NCBI RefSeq assembly: GCF_022842015.1
Contig: NZ_JALHQJ010000009.1
Coordinates: forward strand, 1 to 55,133
Direction of reading: 5' to 3'
DNA: 55,133 nucleotides
Origin: Nitrosomonas sp.
GTDB lineage: Bacteria; Pseudomonadota; Gammaproteobacteria; Burkholderiales; Nitrosomonadaceae
The stretch's first letter is position 1; every line of letters starts with the position of its first letter. This document shows positions 1-10,300 of the stretch, piece by piece. A program made the position numbers and the translations under genes. The notes beneath the pieces were generated by a model. It was not told the DNA's origin and made no database searches. It saw nothing but the letters and a program-made list of their open reading frames with translations.

Positions 1-435
1 GGCCCGTTTGGGATCATGGGGGAATATACAATTTCCCAACAGAATATTAAGATTGGAGCCATGAGTGATAAAGTCGCAAATGATGCTTTTCAAATTCAAT
101 TATCCTGGGTTCTCTTTAATGGCGATGCCTCATTTCGCAGGGTGCAGCCGCATAATCCGATAACGTTTGAAAATATCAGCGCATTGGGTGCCGTACAATT
201 GGTCACTCGCTACTCGGAACTCAATCTTGACACCAAAGCATTTGCGCACGGCTTATTTAATTTGGATCGCTCAGTCAACAAGGCTCAGGATTTTGGAGTA
301 GGCATTAATTGGTATCTCAACCGCAATGTTAAATTCCAATTAAGTTACAATCAGACGCATTTCAACGGCGCAATTGGCAGAATCGATCGGCCTACAGAAA
401 AAATATTATTCTCACGCATGCAACTCGCGTTTTAA
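1..435 (+). CDS. Outer-membrane porin, C-terminal part (partial; phosphate-selective porin O/P-like)
   Basis: The frame is open from base 1, so this is the 3' end of a longer gene that starts outside the window; the ATG at 16 is probably internal. The visible 145 or so residues alternate polar and hydrophobic positions as in beta strands. The chain ends with Phe (MQLAF), the usual C-terminal recognition residue of outer-membrane barrels for the BAM machinery. The segment GINWYLNRNVKFQLSYNQT matches the last strands of porins of the OprO/OprP type, in which the barrel passes phosphate or other anions. The substrate cannot be read from this fragment. A TusA-like gene follows 45 bp later on the same strand. 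Confidence 0.7.
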   Translation, partial: GPFGIMGEYTISQQNIKIGAMSDKVANDAFQIQLSWVLFNGDASFRRVQPHNPITFENISALGAVQLVTRYSELNLDTKAFAHGLFNLDRSVNKAQDFGVGINWYLNRNVKFQLSYNQTHFNGAIGRIDRPTEKILFSRMQLAF

Positions 436-486
436 TTCCTGACTTTATCAAATCGAAATAAGATCATAAAATTCATACTATTGAAA

Positions 487-717
487 ATGGATAAAATAGA
501 CAAAGAACTGGATGCACGCGGCTTGGTTTGCCCTCTGCCTATCTTACGCACCAAGCAATCACTTGCTGGCATGATCAGCGGACAAACCCTGAAAATCGTT
601 GCCACCGACCCAGGTTCTATGATTGATTTTCAGGTTTTTTCCGAGCAAACGGGGAATGAATTATTGTCTATGTCACAAGCAACCGGTGAATTCATCTTCG
701 TACTCAAGAAGCGATAG
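487..717 (+). CDS. TusA/SirA-family sulfurtransferase-like protein
   Basis: A small cytoplasmic protein of 76 residues with the family signature DARGLVCPLPILRTK; the Cys of the CPxP motif (Cys15 from this start) is the residue that carries persulfide sulfur in TusA. The two-layer alpha/beta fold fits the length, since family members are usually 75-85 aa. TusA proteins pass sulfur from cysteine desulfurases to tRNA thiolation or to molybdenum-cofactor and sulfur-oxidation systems. A cysteine desulfurase is encoded in this window at 16751, though far away. An in-frame TTG at 481 could add two residues; the ATG is preferred. No clear ribosome site is visible. The true TusA role rather than a TusA-like paralogue (YedF, YeeD) cannot be settled here. 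Confidence 0.85.
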   Translation: MDKIDKELDARGLVCPLPILRTKQSLAGMISGQTLKIVATDPGSMIDFQVFSEQTGNELLSMSQATGEFIFVLKKR

Positions 718-730
718 ATAGTCTCTAATT

Positions 731-780
731 AACAGACTGTTGGATAATGTTTTTGAAGCAACCAATGCAAAAGACAAAAG
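731..780. repeat. Dispersed intergenic repeat, copy A (partial)
   Basis: The block beginning AACAGACTGTTGGATAATGT matches blocks at 17927 and 48270. The shared pattern is AACAG-CTGTTGGAAAA-GTTTT followed by GAAGCAGCTGATGCAAG-CAAAA. Copy A is the most diverged and is truncated after about 50 bp. It lies directly downstream of the tusA-like gene. Confidence 0.55.
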
Positions 781-931
781 TTGCTTAACAACTCGAGTGT
801 GCAGAATTTGTCGATCACCTCATCCAATTGTTGTGTCACAAACAGATACCCAGTGTCACTGGTGTGATCGTTCAGCGGAAATTACATTCGCGCTTGCAAA
901 TCAGATGCTTTATAGAGCTCGTCGCCTATAA
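740..931 (+). CDS. Doubtful small ORF with two CxxC pairs (zinc-ribbon-like)
   Basis: A 63-residue reading frame starting with TTG inside repeat copy A. It carries CRIC and, 15 residues later, CHWC, which is the spacing of a four-Cys zinc ribbon. No ribosome-binding site is visible, the start lies in repeat sequence, and the 3' end overlaps the convergent gene at 882 by about 50 bp. It may be a chance frame or a remnant. I keep it only because of the paired CxxC motifs. Confidence 0.25.
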   Translation: MDNVFEATNAKDKSCLTTRVCRICRSPHPIVVSQTDTQCHWCDRSAEITFALANQMLYRARRL

Positions 932-1820
932 TGACATAATAATCACTCGAGTTAACCCGCTTATTATTCTGCACTCTGGTAAGAATTTCCTTGAGTTGTG
1001 AGCCGCGCACGAGTATCGCCTGATTGTAATTCACAGCCACGTCCACAACATCGGATATTGCCCTGGCTTCAATCTGGCCTGGTGCCTCGGCACCGCGCTT
1101 GATGAGAGCTACGGGCAACTCGGTTACTGGCTGATCCTTTATTGTTACATACTTGATATTCCGATCGCTTTTATAATCATCGCTCACTGCGTAACGCGTA
1201 TTATCAAGCCGGTTCAAGTCAAAATTCCCATTCACGACGATAAGATAGAGTTGATTTTCTGTCACATTGATATCCTCATCCCCGGACAGAGTGGCGATGG
1301 GAATGGGTTGCTGTGGATGAAATGGGCTATCGGCCGGAACCGCGTAACTCGCCACCTTGCGACAAGCAAGCAATGCGCGCGTACTGCCTGCAGCAAGGGT
1401 AGGAATTCTTTTGGGATCCATGCCATCTAGTAACTTCAACGATTCATCAGCTAAGCAGTGGCAGAAACTCGACTTGCCTAACTTCATTGCATCATGCAGT
1501 TTTGCGTAAGCGATGTTATACGTCATTCCGCATTTTTTTACCACCTGCGCACGAATCTTCTCCGGTTGCACGCACCCATCGACGTCCGTCGTCAGCACCT
1601 GGTTCACCACATTCGCATAACCAGTAGATGCATCTCGCTCTCGTGCCGCTTCAAATTTCTTCCCAATGCAATCGCAGTCATAGGCCACATTCAGCAGATT
1701 ATTATTTCTGCATTGCGCTCGCACTTTTTCCGTTTCTGTTTCCGAAGATGCAGGTGTAACCATCCACGCAAAACTAATTACGAGCACGTACAAAAAAAGA
1801 TTTATAACTCTCTTTGTCAT
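882..1820 (-). CDS. Exported cysteine-containing protein of unknown function
   Basis: I do not recognise a family. From the chosen start the protein has 312 residues. The N-terminus is a clear signal peptide (basic MTKR, then hydrophobic NLFLYVLVISFAWMV, then a small-residue region ending near PASSE), so it should reach the periplasm or beyond. The first 160 residues hold most of the cysteines (AQC, DCDC, GC, KKCG, FCHC, ACRK), which suggests disulfides. The C-terminal half is beta-rich with alternating hydrophobics. The longer start at 1826 is less likely: TTAGGA lies six bases before the ATG at 1820 and would overlap the upstream one. The gene stands alone between convergent and divergent neighbours. 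Confidence 0.7.
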   Translation of the reverse strand: MTKRVINLFLYVLVISFAWMVTPASSETETEKVRAQCRNNNLLNVAYDCDCIGKKFEAARERDASTGYANVVNQVLTTDVDGCVQPEKIRAQVVKKCGMTYNIAYAKLHDAMKLGKSSFCHCLADESLKLLDGMDPKRIPTLAAGSTRALLACRKVASYAVPADSPFHPQQPIPIATLSGDEDINVTENQLYLIVVNGNFDLNRLDNTRYAVSDDYKSDRNIKYVTIKDQPVTELPVALIKRGAEAPGQIEARAISDVVDVAVNYNQAILVRGSQLKEILTRVQNNKRVNSSDYYVIIGDELYKASDLQARM

Positions 1821-1989
1821 TATCATTCCTAATTCTCACGGTATTGCTGAGTAAATTGCTTCTGGGTCAAAATATCAGTCTCAATACAATTTTGAATCAC
1901 GCGATGTTCAGTATGAATGCATAATAAATTAAATCTGCGTTGAATGAAACTTGCGGATTAACCTGCATCCTTAAACGGGAAAATATGCT

Positions 1990-3687
1990 GTGAGTCAATC
2001 TTTGCTTTCATTTCTAGCGTTCTTGCCACTCCTGTTGGTTGCGGTGCTGCTAGTTGGATTCAACTACCCTGCGCGGCGCGCAATGCCGCTAACGTTTATC
2101 GTAACCGTTATGATTGCACTGATTGTCTGGGAAATGCCGGTCAATCGAGTGATCGCATCGACTCTACAAGGTTTGATTTTAACCGGATCTATTTTATGGA
2201 TCATTTTTGGCGCGATACTGTTGCTCAATACGTTGAAACATTCCGGTGCCATTACCACGATCCGGCAGAGTTTCTCTAACATCAGTCCGGATCGGCGCAT
2301 TCAGGTAATTATCGTAGCCTGGATGTTCGGCTGTTTTGTTGAGGGCGCTTCAGGGTTTGGCACGCCGGCGGCTATCGTCGCGCCGTTGCTGGTCGCTCTG
2401 GGTTTTCCAGCGCTGGCGGCAGTAATGGCGGGGATGATGGTGCAATCCACGCCGGTATCGTTCGGCGCTGCAGGTACGCCGATTATCGTTGGCGTAAGCG
2501 GTGGATTGGACCAGACAGGCATCACCGAGCAATTAATCGCGGCTGGCTCCAGCTGGGAAGATTTCTATCGTTTGATTACAGGTGAAATTGCCATAATTCA
2601 CGCCATGACCGGTGTATTGATGCCACTGCTGATGTGTATGATGTTGACCCGTTTCTTCGGACGCAACCAATCCTGGACGGAAGGACTTGCGATCGCGCCT
2701 TTCGCTATTCTTTCCGGACTCGCGTTTGTTGTTCCTTACGCATTGGCAGGCATATTCTTAGGGCCGGAATTTCCATCGATCGTTGGCGCACTGGTCGGAT
2801 TAGCCATCGTCGTGCCTGCGGCTCGAGCCGGTTTCCTGACGCCCAAAAAACACTGGGATTTTCCTGCTGCCAAAAATTGGCCGACAGAATGGATTGGCAG
2901 CATCGAAATCAAGTTGGAAAATTTGACTGCAAGATCCACTGTTACCACCATGTCGGCCTGGTTGCCCTACGCACTACTGGCAACCTTGCTGGTACTGTCG
3001 CGGGTCAACACCGATATGAAAACGTTATTAAGCCATCATCTGACATTCAATTGGATTGACATATTGGGTGAAGAAAGCATTTCCGGAAGCATCGAATTCT
3101 TATATTCATCCGGAGGCATTATGATGTTCGTGGTTATGGCGACATTCTTTCTGCATCGGATGCAACTCAGCGAGCTCAAAGCTGCACTCAAGGAATCTTC
3201 GCGTACTTTGCTCGGGGCAGGATTCGTGCTGATTTTCACCATACCGATGGTGCGTATTCTGATCAACTCCGGGGTCAATCTGGCCGATTTTCCAGCCATG
3301 CCGCAAGTGATGGCGCAATGGGTTGCCAGCACCGTGGGGAATATTTATCCGTTTTTCGCCCCAGCAGTGGGTGCGTTGGGCGCATTTATCGCCGGTTCCA
3401 ACACCGTATCCAATTTGATGATGGCGCAATTTCAATTCGATAGTGCACAATTGATCGGTGTATCCAGCGCATTGCTGGTCGCCGTGCAAGCGGTTGGTGC
3501 CGCTGCGGGTAACATGATCGCCATCCATAACGTAGTCGCAGCATCCGCCACAGTCGGCTTGTTAGGACGCGAAGGAAAAATCATTCGCATGACCATTATC
3601 CCAACACTGTACTACTTGATCATAGTTGGCGTGATCACGCTGATTGCAATCCATACTACTTTAGGTATAACCGACCCCCTCATGTAA
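1990..3687 (+). CDS. lctP: L-lactate permease family transporter (LctP/LldP)
   Basis: A 565-residue polytopic inner-membrane protein, close to the usual 550-560 of this family (TC 2.A.14), which imports lactate or glycolate with protons. At least twelve hydrophobic segments are visible. The family core [20 protein letters not shown] is present near residues 112-131, with a second conserved stretch [19 protein letters not shown] near residues 462-480. Translation starts at GTG; ACGGGAAA upstream is a weak ribosome site, and an ATG at 1985 is out of frame. No lactate dehydrogenase gene is adjacent, so the physiological substrate (lactate, glycolate or another 2-hydroxyacid) is open. Glycolate would make sense in an autotroph with Rubisco, but that is inference. 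Confidence 0.9.
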   Translation: MSQSLLSFLAFLPLLLVAVLLVGFNYPARRAMPLTFIVTVMIALIVWEMPVNRVIASTLQGLILTGSILWIIFGAILLLNTLKHSGAITTIRQSFSNISPDRRIQVIIVAWMFGCFVEGASGFGTPAAIVAPLLVALGFPALAAVMAGMMVQSTPVSFGAAGTPIIVGVSGGLDQTGITEQLIAAGSSWEDFYRLITGEIAIIHAMTGVLMPLLMCMMLTRFFGRNQSWTEGLAIAPFAILSGLAFVVPYALAGIFLGPEFPSIVGALVGLAIVVPAARAGFLTPKKHWDFPAAKNWPTEWIGSIEIKLENLTARSTVTTMSAWLPYALLATLLVLSRVNTDMKTLLSHHLTFNWIDILGEESISGSIEFLYSSGGIMMFVVMATFFLHRMQLSELKAALKESSRTLLGAGFVLIFTIPMVRILINSGVNLADFPAMPQVMAQWVASTVGNIYPFFAPAVGALGAFIAGSNTVSNLMMAQFQFDSAQLIGVSSALLVAVQAVGAAAGNMIAIHNVVAASATVGLLGREGKIIRMTIIPTLYYLIIVGVITLIAIHTTLGITDPLM

Positions 3688-3852
3688 AATAAAATAACTG
3701 GAGAGGAATTGAGTTGAGGGATGTTATAACTAATATCCATAAATTGTATACTTACCCTTGTGCTTCTAAGAAGACCTCACTGCAGAAGGCCGAAGCATCA
3801 ATTTACATTCATTTAAAATAATGGCTATCGTTTTTTCACAACTTTTGACCCT
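3688..3852. other. Intergenic stretch with no recognisable feature
   Basis: 165 bp between lctP and the YdjM-like gene. I find no convincing hairpin terminator, tRNA or small ORF. Confidence 0.4.
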
Positions 3853-4863
3853 ATGGATTTAATAACTCAAGGATTGCTTGGCGCCACAATGGCGCAATCA
3901 GGTGCCAGGCAACAGGAAATGCGCATAGCAACTGGCATTGGTTTTCTGGCTGGTATTGCAGCGGATGCCGATATCCTGATTCAATCTGAGAATGATCCGT
4001 TGTTGAATATCGAATTTCATCGTCATTTTACCCATTCACTGTTTTTTGTGCCGCTGGGTGCCTTGATTGTTGCTCTGTTGTTGTGGCCGTTCTTGCGCAA
4101 ACGTTTGCCTTTTGCTCGTTTGTATCTTTTCACTTTTCTCGGGTATTGTTTGAGTGGTGTACTGGATGCGTTCACCAGTTATGGTACGCATCTGTTCTGG
4201 CCATTGAGCGACGAGCGCGTGGCGTTGAGTATCATTTCGGTATTGGATCCGGCTTTCACCCTAATTCTGTTGATCGCCGGAGTGATGGCATACAGGAAAT
4301 ACAGTCATAAAGCAGCCCGCATCGGATTACTGCTCGCAGCGGCCTATTTGTCGTTCGGCTGGATGCAGTTGCAACGCGCAGAAACTGTCGCTGAATCATT
4401 GATTGCAGAAAGGGGACAGCAAGCAGAACAACTACTGGTGAAACCAACACTTGCCAATTTGCTGCTATGGCGCTCAATTTATGAGTTTAAAGGCAAATTG
4501 TATGTGGATGCGATTCGTGTCGGCTTATTCTCTGAGCCACGCATTTATCCAGGCGAATCGATTGAAAAATTTGTTATGAAACGTGACTTGAGTACACTGC
4601 CGGTCTCTTCGGTACTTGCGCAGGATATTGCACGTTTCAGTCATTTTTCTGCGGGATTACTGGCGATTCGCCCGGAGCAACCCAATGTACTTGTTGATGT
4701 ACGCTATTCGAACTTACCCATGACGCTAGCACCGCTATGGGGCATCGAGATAAATCCGGAGCAGCCGGAACAGCACGCAAAATACACGCTCTATCGAGAT
4801 GCATCCGGTGGCACTCGGGAAAAATTTATCACCCTGCTACTAGGCGGGCATTTATTAGACTAA
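3853..4863 (+). CDS. YdjM/YbcI-family membrane-bound metal-dependent hydrolase-like protein (DUF457)
   Basis: The opening MDLITQGLLGATMAQSGARQ and the His motif HRHFTHSLFF (about residues 56-65) are typical of the YdjM family, described as LexA-controlled inner-membrane proteins and annotated as metal-dependent hydrolases; an enzymatic activity has not been firmly shown. Residues 1-180 hold four or five membrane segments. Residues 180-336 form a soluble domain with beta character, longer than in short YdjM proteins. The gene lies upstream of the cyclase gene on the same strand, 95 bp away, so co-transcription is possible. No LexA box was recognised upstream. Confidence 0.8.
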   Translation: MDLITQGLLGATMAQSGARQQEMRIATGIGFLAGIAADADILIQSENDPLLNIEFHRHFTHSLFFVPLGALIVALLLWPFLRKRLPFARLYLFTFLGYCLSGVLDAFTSYGTHLFWPLSDERVALSIISVLDPAFTLILLIAGVMAYRKYSHKAARIGLLLAAAYLSFGWMQLQRAETVAESLIAERGQQAEQLLVKPTLANLLLWRSIYEFKGKLYVDAIRVGLFSEPRIYPGESIEKFVMKRDLSTLPVSSVLAQDIARFSHFSAGLLAIRPEQPNVLVDVRYSNLPMTLAPLWGIEINPEQPEQHAKYTLYRDASGGTREKFITLLLGGHLLD

Positions 4864-4958
4864 ATCAATTATCGTAAGTCACCGGGAAACAGATTAACTA
4901 TCCGGTGTCTGCTTGTTTTTTTCCAACAATATGCGCTGCAGTTTATGCATGAATAAAC

Positions 4959-7214
4959 ATGGCTAGATGGCTTAAACACCTTCTCCTGGGCATTGTTATC
5001 GGCTTGACGGGAGTCATTGTGCACCTTTCTCCTGCGGGGATATGGATGGAAGAGAAATTTGGTTTGTATTGGTTGTTTCATTTGCGCGGAGCAATAACAG
5101 CCCCAGACAACGTCGTCGTCGTTGCCATTGACCAACCTTCTGCATCCCGGCTCAATTTACCTACGACTCCACACTCATGGCCGCGCGAATTACATGCACG
5201 GCTTATCGAGCAATTAACCCAGGCCGGGGCACGTATCATTGTATTTGATCTTATTTTTGATTCTCCCAGCACAATAGCTGCGTATGATCAGAAACTGGCA
5301 TTAAGCATGAAAACGGCGGGTAATGTCGTGCTGGTTGAAAGACTGGTCTATGAAGATAGCGCGCTTGCCACAGATGCAAACGAACAAAATTATAACCGGA
5401 TTGTTAAGGAAGGGCCTAAACAGCTCCTGCCGATTATTGCCAATGCAGCCAAAGCCCATGCACCTTTTCCTTTGCCCAAAATGGAAAGAGTCAATAATTA
5501 TTGGGTTTTTAAAGCCGATGCCGGCGATATCCCCACGATACCCACAGTTGTTTTACAAATCTTTGCACTGCCCATTTATGAGAATCTAGCCCGGTTATTG
5601 CATAGGGTTGACCCGGCCTATGCAGCGCAACTTCCAATTAAAGAAGAGGCTTTGGATATTGAAGATTTAATTTTTACACTACGTGATCTCCTCCACAATT
5701 CATCTAGCCTTGCGCATCGTTTGAAAATTGAACTCAATCGCGATGCAAATCTGGATCCCATCCAAAGAAATATGCTTCACGCGCTTCTGAATCTATATTC
5801 CGGAAGCGACACACGTTACTTGAATTTTTATGGCCCTCCGCGCAGCATCGATACCATACCCTATCATCAGGTCTTGCACCCTGGTGAAGATGAGGTCACC
5901 AAAAAATCTATCCCAATGAATTTTAGGAATAAAGTTGTATTTGTCGGATTCTCTGCAGCGACTCAGCCGGAACAAGACATTGTCCGGGATGATTATCACA
6001 CTGTATTCTCAAACCCCGATGGACTTTACATCAGCGGCGTCGAAATAGCGGCAACAGCGTTTGCCAATTTACTGGAAAACAAACCTATCAGACCCTTCCC
6101 TCTAGTGGGTAGTTTAGGTATTTTATTGGTATTAGGTCTTGGGTTGGGTATCGTTTTTATGCTCTTGCCTAATCGAAGCGCCATCGTGGCCAGTTTCGTC
6201 CTGATTTCTTCTTATGCAGGGAGTGCCTATTATTTCTTCAAAGAAATTAGCATCTGGTTGCCACTCATCAATCCGGTTTTTCTGCAGCTACCGATGGCGC
6301 TATTTGGTGCAATATCGCTCAAATATTACGAAGAAAAACATGAAAGCCAGCAACTAAAAAAAGCTTTTGGCTATTTTCTTCCTGATCGTGTCGTCAATGA
6401 TATTGTCAGAAATTCAGGAGCGATGGCACTGAATAATCAACTCGTGTATGGCGCTTGCCTTGCGACCGATGCCGAAGCCTATACCGCGCTTGCTGAAAAG
6501 ATGGAACCGCAGCAACTCGGTCAATTAATGAATAACTACTACGCTGTTTTGTTTGATCCCGTCAAGCAGCATAATGGCACGGTTTCCGATGTAGTTGGCG
6601 ATGCCATGCTCGCCATCTGGGCCAAAACATCCGCCAGCTCCGATTTACGTAAAAACGCTTGTCTTGCGTGCCTGGATATCGCTGCCGATATTGAACGCTT
6701 TAATCATACCGCTAACCAGCCAAAATTACCTACGCGCATGGGACTACATTTTGGCGAAATGTTATTAGGCAATATTGGCGCACTGCATCATTTTGAATAC
6801 CGCGCGGTTGGTGATATCGTCAATACCACTAGCCGCATCCAGGGCGTCAATAAATACCTGGGCACCCGCTTGCTGGTATCAGGTCAAGTGATCTCGGGTT
6901 TAGATGAATTTCTGATTCGTCCATTGGGAGATTTTCTCCTGACCGGAAAATCCACACCCGTTAACTTGTTCGAACTGGTCGCACACAAGCAATCGGCCAA
7001 TCAGTTGCAGTTATGGTTGTGTGAAACATTTTCCAGTGTACTCAAAGCCTATCAGAATCAACAATGGACTGAGGCTTGCGATGGTTTATATAAAATCCTG
7101 GATAAAATCCCAGAGGATGGCCCCTCAAAGTTTTTTTTAAACATTTGCAAAAAAAAACAATCAGTGCCTTCAGTTGATGCATGGAACTCAACTATACGCA
7201 TTGAAACCAAATAA
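4959..7214 (+). CDS. CHASE2-domain class III nucleotide cyclase (membrane sensor)
   Basis: 751 residues. One N-terminal membrane segment (7-22) is followed by a periplasmic CHASE2 sensor region (about 35-375), three membrane helices (about 381-403, 408-427, 433-453) and a cytoplasmic class III cyclase domain (about 495-675). Catalytic features visible: metal Asp504 in LATDAEAYT, second metal Asp548 in VSDVVGDAMLAIW, and Asn622/Arg626 in VGDIVNTTSRIQG. The positions that usually select adenine (Lys before the second metal motif; Thr or Asp in the later strand) read Ser/Asp and Arg, so cAMP versus another product is uncertain. CHASE2 cyclases are often encoded beside FecR-domain proteins, as here (7376). 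The signal sensed is unknown. A short C-terminal tail (675-751) may be helical-repeat-like. Confidence 0.9.
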   Translation: MARWLKHLLLGIVIGLTGVIVHLSPAGIWMEEKFGLYWLFHLRGAITAPDNVVVVAIDQPSASRLNLPTTPHSWPRELHARLIEQLTQAGARIIVFDLIFDSPSTIAAYDQKLALSMKTAGNVVLVERLVYEDSALATDANEQNYNRIVKEGPKQLLPIIANAAKAHAPFPLPKMERVNNYWVFKADAGDIPTIPTVVLQIFALPIYENLARLLHRVDPAYAAQLPIKEEALDIEDLIFTLRDLLHNSSSLAHRLKIELNRDANLDPIQRNMLHALLNLYSGSDTRYLNFYGPPRSIDTIPYHQVLHPGEDEVTKKSIPMNFRNKVVFVGFSAATQPEQDIVRDDYHTVFSNPDGLYISGVEIAATAFANLLENKPIRPFPLVGSLGILLVLGLGLGIVFMLLPNRSAIVASFVLISSYAGSAYYFFKEISIWLPLINPVFLQLPMALFGAISLKYYEEKHESQQLKKAFGYFLPDRVVNDIVRNSGAMALNNQLVYGACLATDAEAYTALAEKMEPQQLGQLMNNYYAVLFDPVKQHNGTVSDVVGDAMLAIWAKTSASSDLRKNACLACLDIAADIERFNHTANQPKLPTRMGLHFGEMLLGNIGALHHFEYRAVGDIVNTTSRIQGVNKYLGTRLLVSGQVISGLDEFLIRPLGDFLLTGKSTPVNLFELVAHKQSANQLQLWLCETFSSVLKAYQNQQWTEACDGLYKILDKIPEDGPSKFFLNICKKKQSVPSVDAWNSTIRIETK

Positions 7215-7267
7215 TCGGAACCGTTACATCCCCAAACCTTAATCTAGCGACAAGGTTACTTCTTTCG

Positions 7268-7273
7268 TATAAT
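7268..7273 (+). promoter_or_regulatory. Possible -10 element upstream of the first FecR-TPR-barrel gene
   Basis: A perfect TATAAT lies about 100 bp before the start at 7376. The -35 region at the right distance is poor, so this is weak support for a promoter separate from the cyclase gene. Confidence 0.25.
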
Positions 7274-7375
7274 CAAACCTCTGTTAGAACCTGAATTGCG
7301 AATACGAATTTCTCACGACTCAAGGCTACGCATCAGCATGCACTCCAGAATCTGGAACCATCATAATACATAATA

Positions 7376-10300
7376 ATGAAAATACCCCAGCGAACTGAAT
7401 CCAGCTTTAGCTGCCGGGGTATGTTGGCAATCTTGCAATCCGCATTTCTTTTCCTGTTGTTTCTGAGCTCTATGAATAGTGCACATGCGACCGGAAACTG
7501 CGAATCAGAAATAGCCAAGCTTATTTCAGTCCAAGGAACCATTGAATTGCGCCGTGCCAACGAACAGACCTGGCAGAAAACGGCCATGCACACCGCTGTC
7601 TGCCTGGGAGACACTATCCGCGCACGCTCGCATAGTCGGGCCGCGCTGTTGTTAAACAATGCCAGTGTGGTGAGACTGGATCAAAAAACCAGCATGGCGT
7701 TTCCCAAGCCAGAAAATAACAGCGCGACCTCATTACTGGAATTATTTGCCGGTGCAATCCATATCATTACCCGCACACCTAAGCCATTTAAGGTTAGAAC
7801 ACCCTTTCTCACCGGCGGTGTTGAAGGTACCGAATTTTTTGTTGGTGTCGATGAAAATAGTACCCGACTGATCCTTTATGAAGGAAAAGTGACTGTCAAT
7901 AATGATCAGGGAACTGCTGTACTTGCCGATCATGAAGCGGCAATCGCTAGTCGAAATACCGCACCGCAGAAAATAAACCTTATCAATCCAACGGACGCCG
8001 TTCAATGGGCTTTGTACTATCCGACCATTATTAATATTCATCTCGAACCGTTAACGACATCAAATGCACCCTCTGATCTACAGCAATCTGTCGAACTCTA
8101 TCGGCAAGGAAAAGCTTCCGAAGCGCTATCCCTGCTTGATGACATTGAATTACCCCATTACCCTGACAACCTGCCGCTCTACCGGGCCAGCCTGTTATTG
8201 GCAGTTGGTCAGGCCAATGAGGCCGAAACAATGATTGAGGAAGTACTCGTAAAACAACCCGATAACAGTGAGGCATATGCCTTACTGGCCTTGATCGCAG
8301 TTGTTCAGAATAACAAGGAACACGCGCTGGAATTAGCTACACGTGCAAATGCGCTGCATGCTAACTCTACGTCAGCACTACTTGCGCTTTCGTATGCGCA
8401 GCAAGCGCATTTTAGAATTGAAGCGGCCTTGGCGAGCGTTCTACAAGCGGCAACGATAGAACCCGACAATGCTTTGGTATGGGCTAGACTTTCTGAATTA
8501 CACATGTCCGTAGGTGACCTGGATCGCGCGCACGAAGCAGCGCAACAAGCAGTCAATTTAAACCCTAATATTGCCAGAACACAGGCGATTTTGGGTTATG
8601 CGCACTTATTGCAATTTCATACGCAGCTCGCGCAAACGGTTTTCTCCCAAGCCATCCTATTAGATCAGGCAGATCCTTTGCCAAGGCTGGGAATGGGGTT
8701 AGCGCTGATAAGAGAAGGCAGGCTCGAAGCGGGTCGGGCTGAACTGGAAATCGCTGTCAGTCTGGATCCGGCGAACTCGCTTATTCGCAGCTACCTCGGC
8801 AAGGCCTACTTTGAGGAAAAACGCTATCCGCTGGCCAACACGCAATTCGACCTAGCTAAAGCACGCGATCCGCACGATCCAACTCCCTGGTTTTATGATG
8901 CGATTCAAAAGCAAACTCAGAACCGACCAGTAGAAGCGCTGCAAGGCATCCAGAAATCGATCGAGCTGAACGACAATCGCGCAGTTTACCGATCCCGGTT
9001 GTTGCTGGATCGTGACGAAGCCGCGCGCGGAACAAGTCTGGCACGAATCTTCGAGAATCTGGGATTTGAAAAACGCGCCTTGATGGAAACTGCAAAATCC
9101 TTGAGTTTTGATCCGGGAAATCATTCGGCGCATCGGTTCTTATCCGATGCCTATGTCAATATTCCGCGACATGAAATTGCCCGTGTCAGCGAATTATTGC
9201 AAGCGCAGTTATTGCAGCCGATCAACGTTAATCCAGTACAACCGCATCTAGCTGTGGCGGATCTCAATATCATCACAGGAACAGCGCCGTCGGCCATAGG
9301 TTTTAATGAATTTGCTCCGCTCATGGAACGCAATAAGCCTCAGTTTGTGGCTTCCGGCATTGTTGGCAATAACGGCACTCTTGGGAATGAAGTGGTGGCT
9401 TCTCTTCAGCGTGACAGAGCTTCAATCAGCTTGGGGCAATTTCATCATGAAACGGATGGATTCCGCCCTAACAACGATCAAAGACATAATATTTACAATG
9501 CCTTCTTCCAGTATGCTTTAACTCCCAAGCTTAATATACAAGCTGAAGCCCGCACACGCGCATCAGAGCATGGGGACATTCAGTTGAATTTCTCTAAGTT
9601 CGGTGAAGATGGATTAAACGACAGATCGTATTACCGGAGAGAATTGAATGAGCAAGTTGCGCGATTTGGCGCAAGATACTCTATTTCACCTAGGCAGGAT
9701 CTTTTGTTTTCTACCAAGTATACAGCGCGTGACGAACGGATAGCTTTCAGTAAGACTGACGACCCTCTCAGGCTCGATTTGTCCGGATTGCAAATCGAAG
9801 CACAGCACTTGTTGCGGGAAAAATCTTTTAACTCGACCCTGGGTGGAGGAACCTACGATTTCGGGGGCATATATGATCGCAATACGATCTATACCTATAC
9901 CAACACGCACTTACCTAGAAATATTACGGGCACTCTTGGATTAAGCTACGATACATTTAGCAGCACCGTCAATTCCCATATAGACAAAATTAATCCCAAG
10001 ATTGGCTTGCAGTGGGATATGACAGATTTTTTTAGGCTGAGGGCCGCTTGGTTTGAGACTACAAAATCTCACATTATTGCGCAGCAATCGCTGGAACCCA
10101 CGCAAGTTGCCGGTTTCAATCAATTCTTTGACGAGCCCAACGGAACCAGAGCGCGGCGCATGGGTATCGGTTTTGATACGCGCGTTGCGGATAAGCTGTT
10201 CAGCGGTTTCGAGGCATCTGAACGCGACGTAAAAGTACCCTCAGCCCCTGCTAGTGAAGAAGTATTGTCGAAGCAAAATGAGCAACTATATCGCGCTTAT

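Noticed and set aside
1494-1832. Plus-strand 112-residue frame opposite the exported Cys protein
   Set aside because: It lies antisense to a gene with a clear signal peptide and ribosome site and has an atypical composition.
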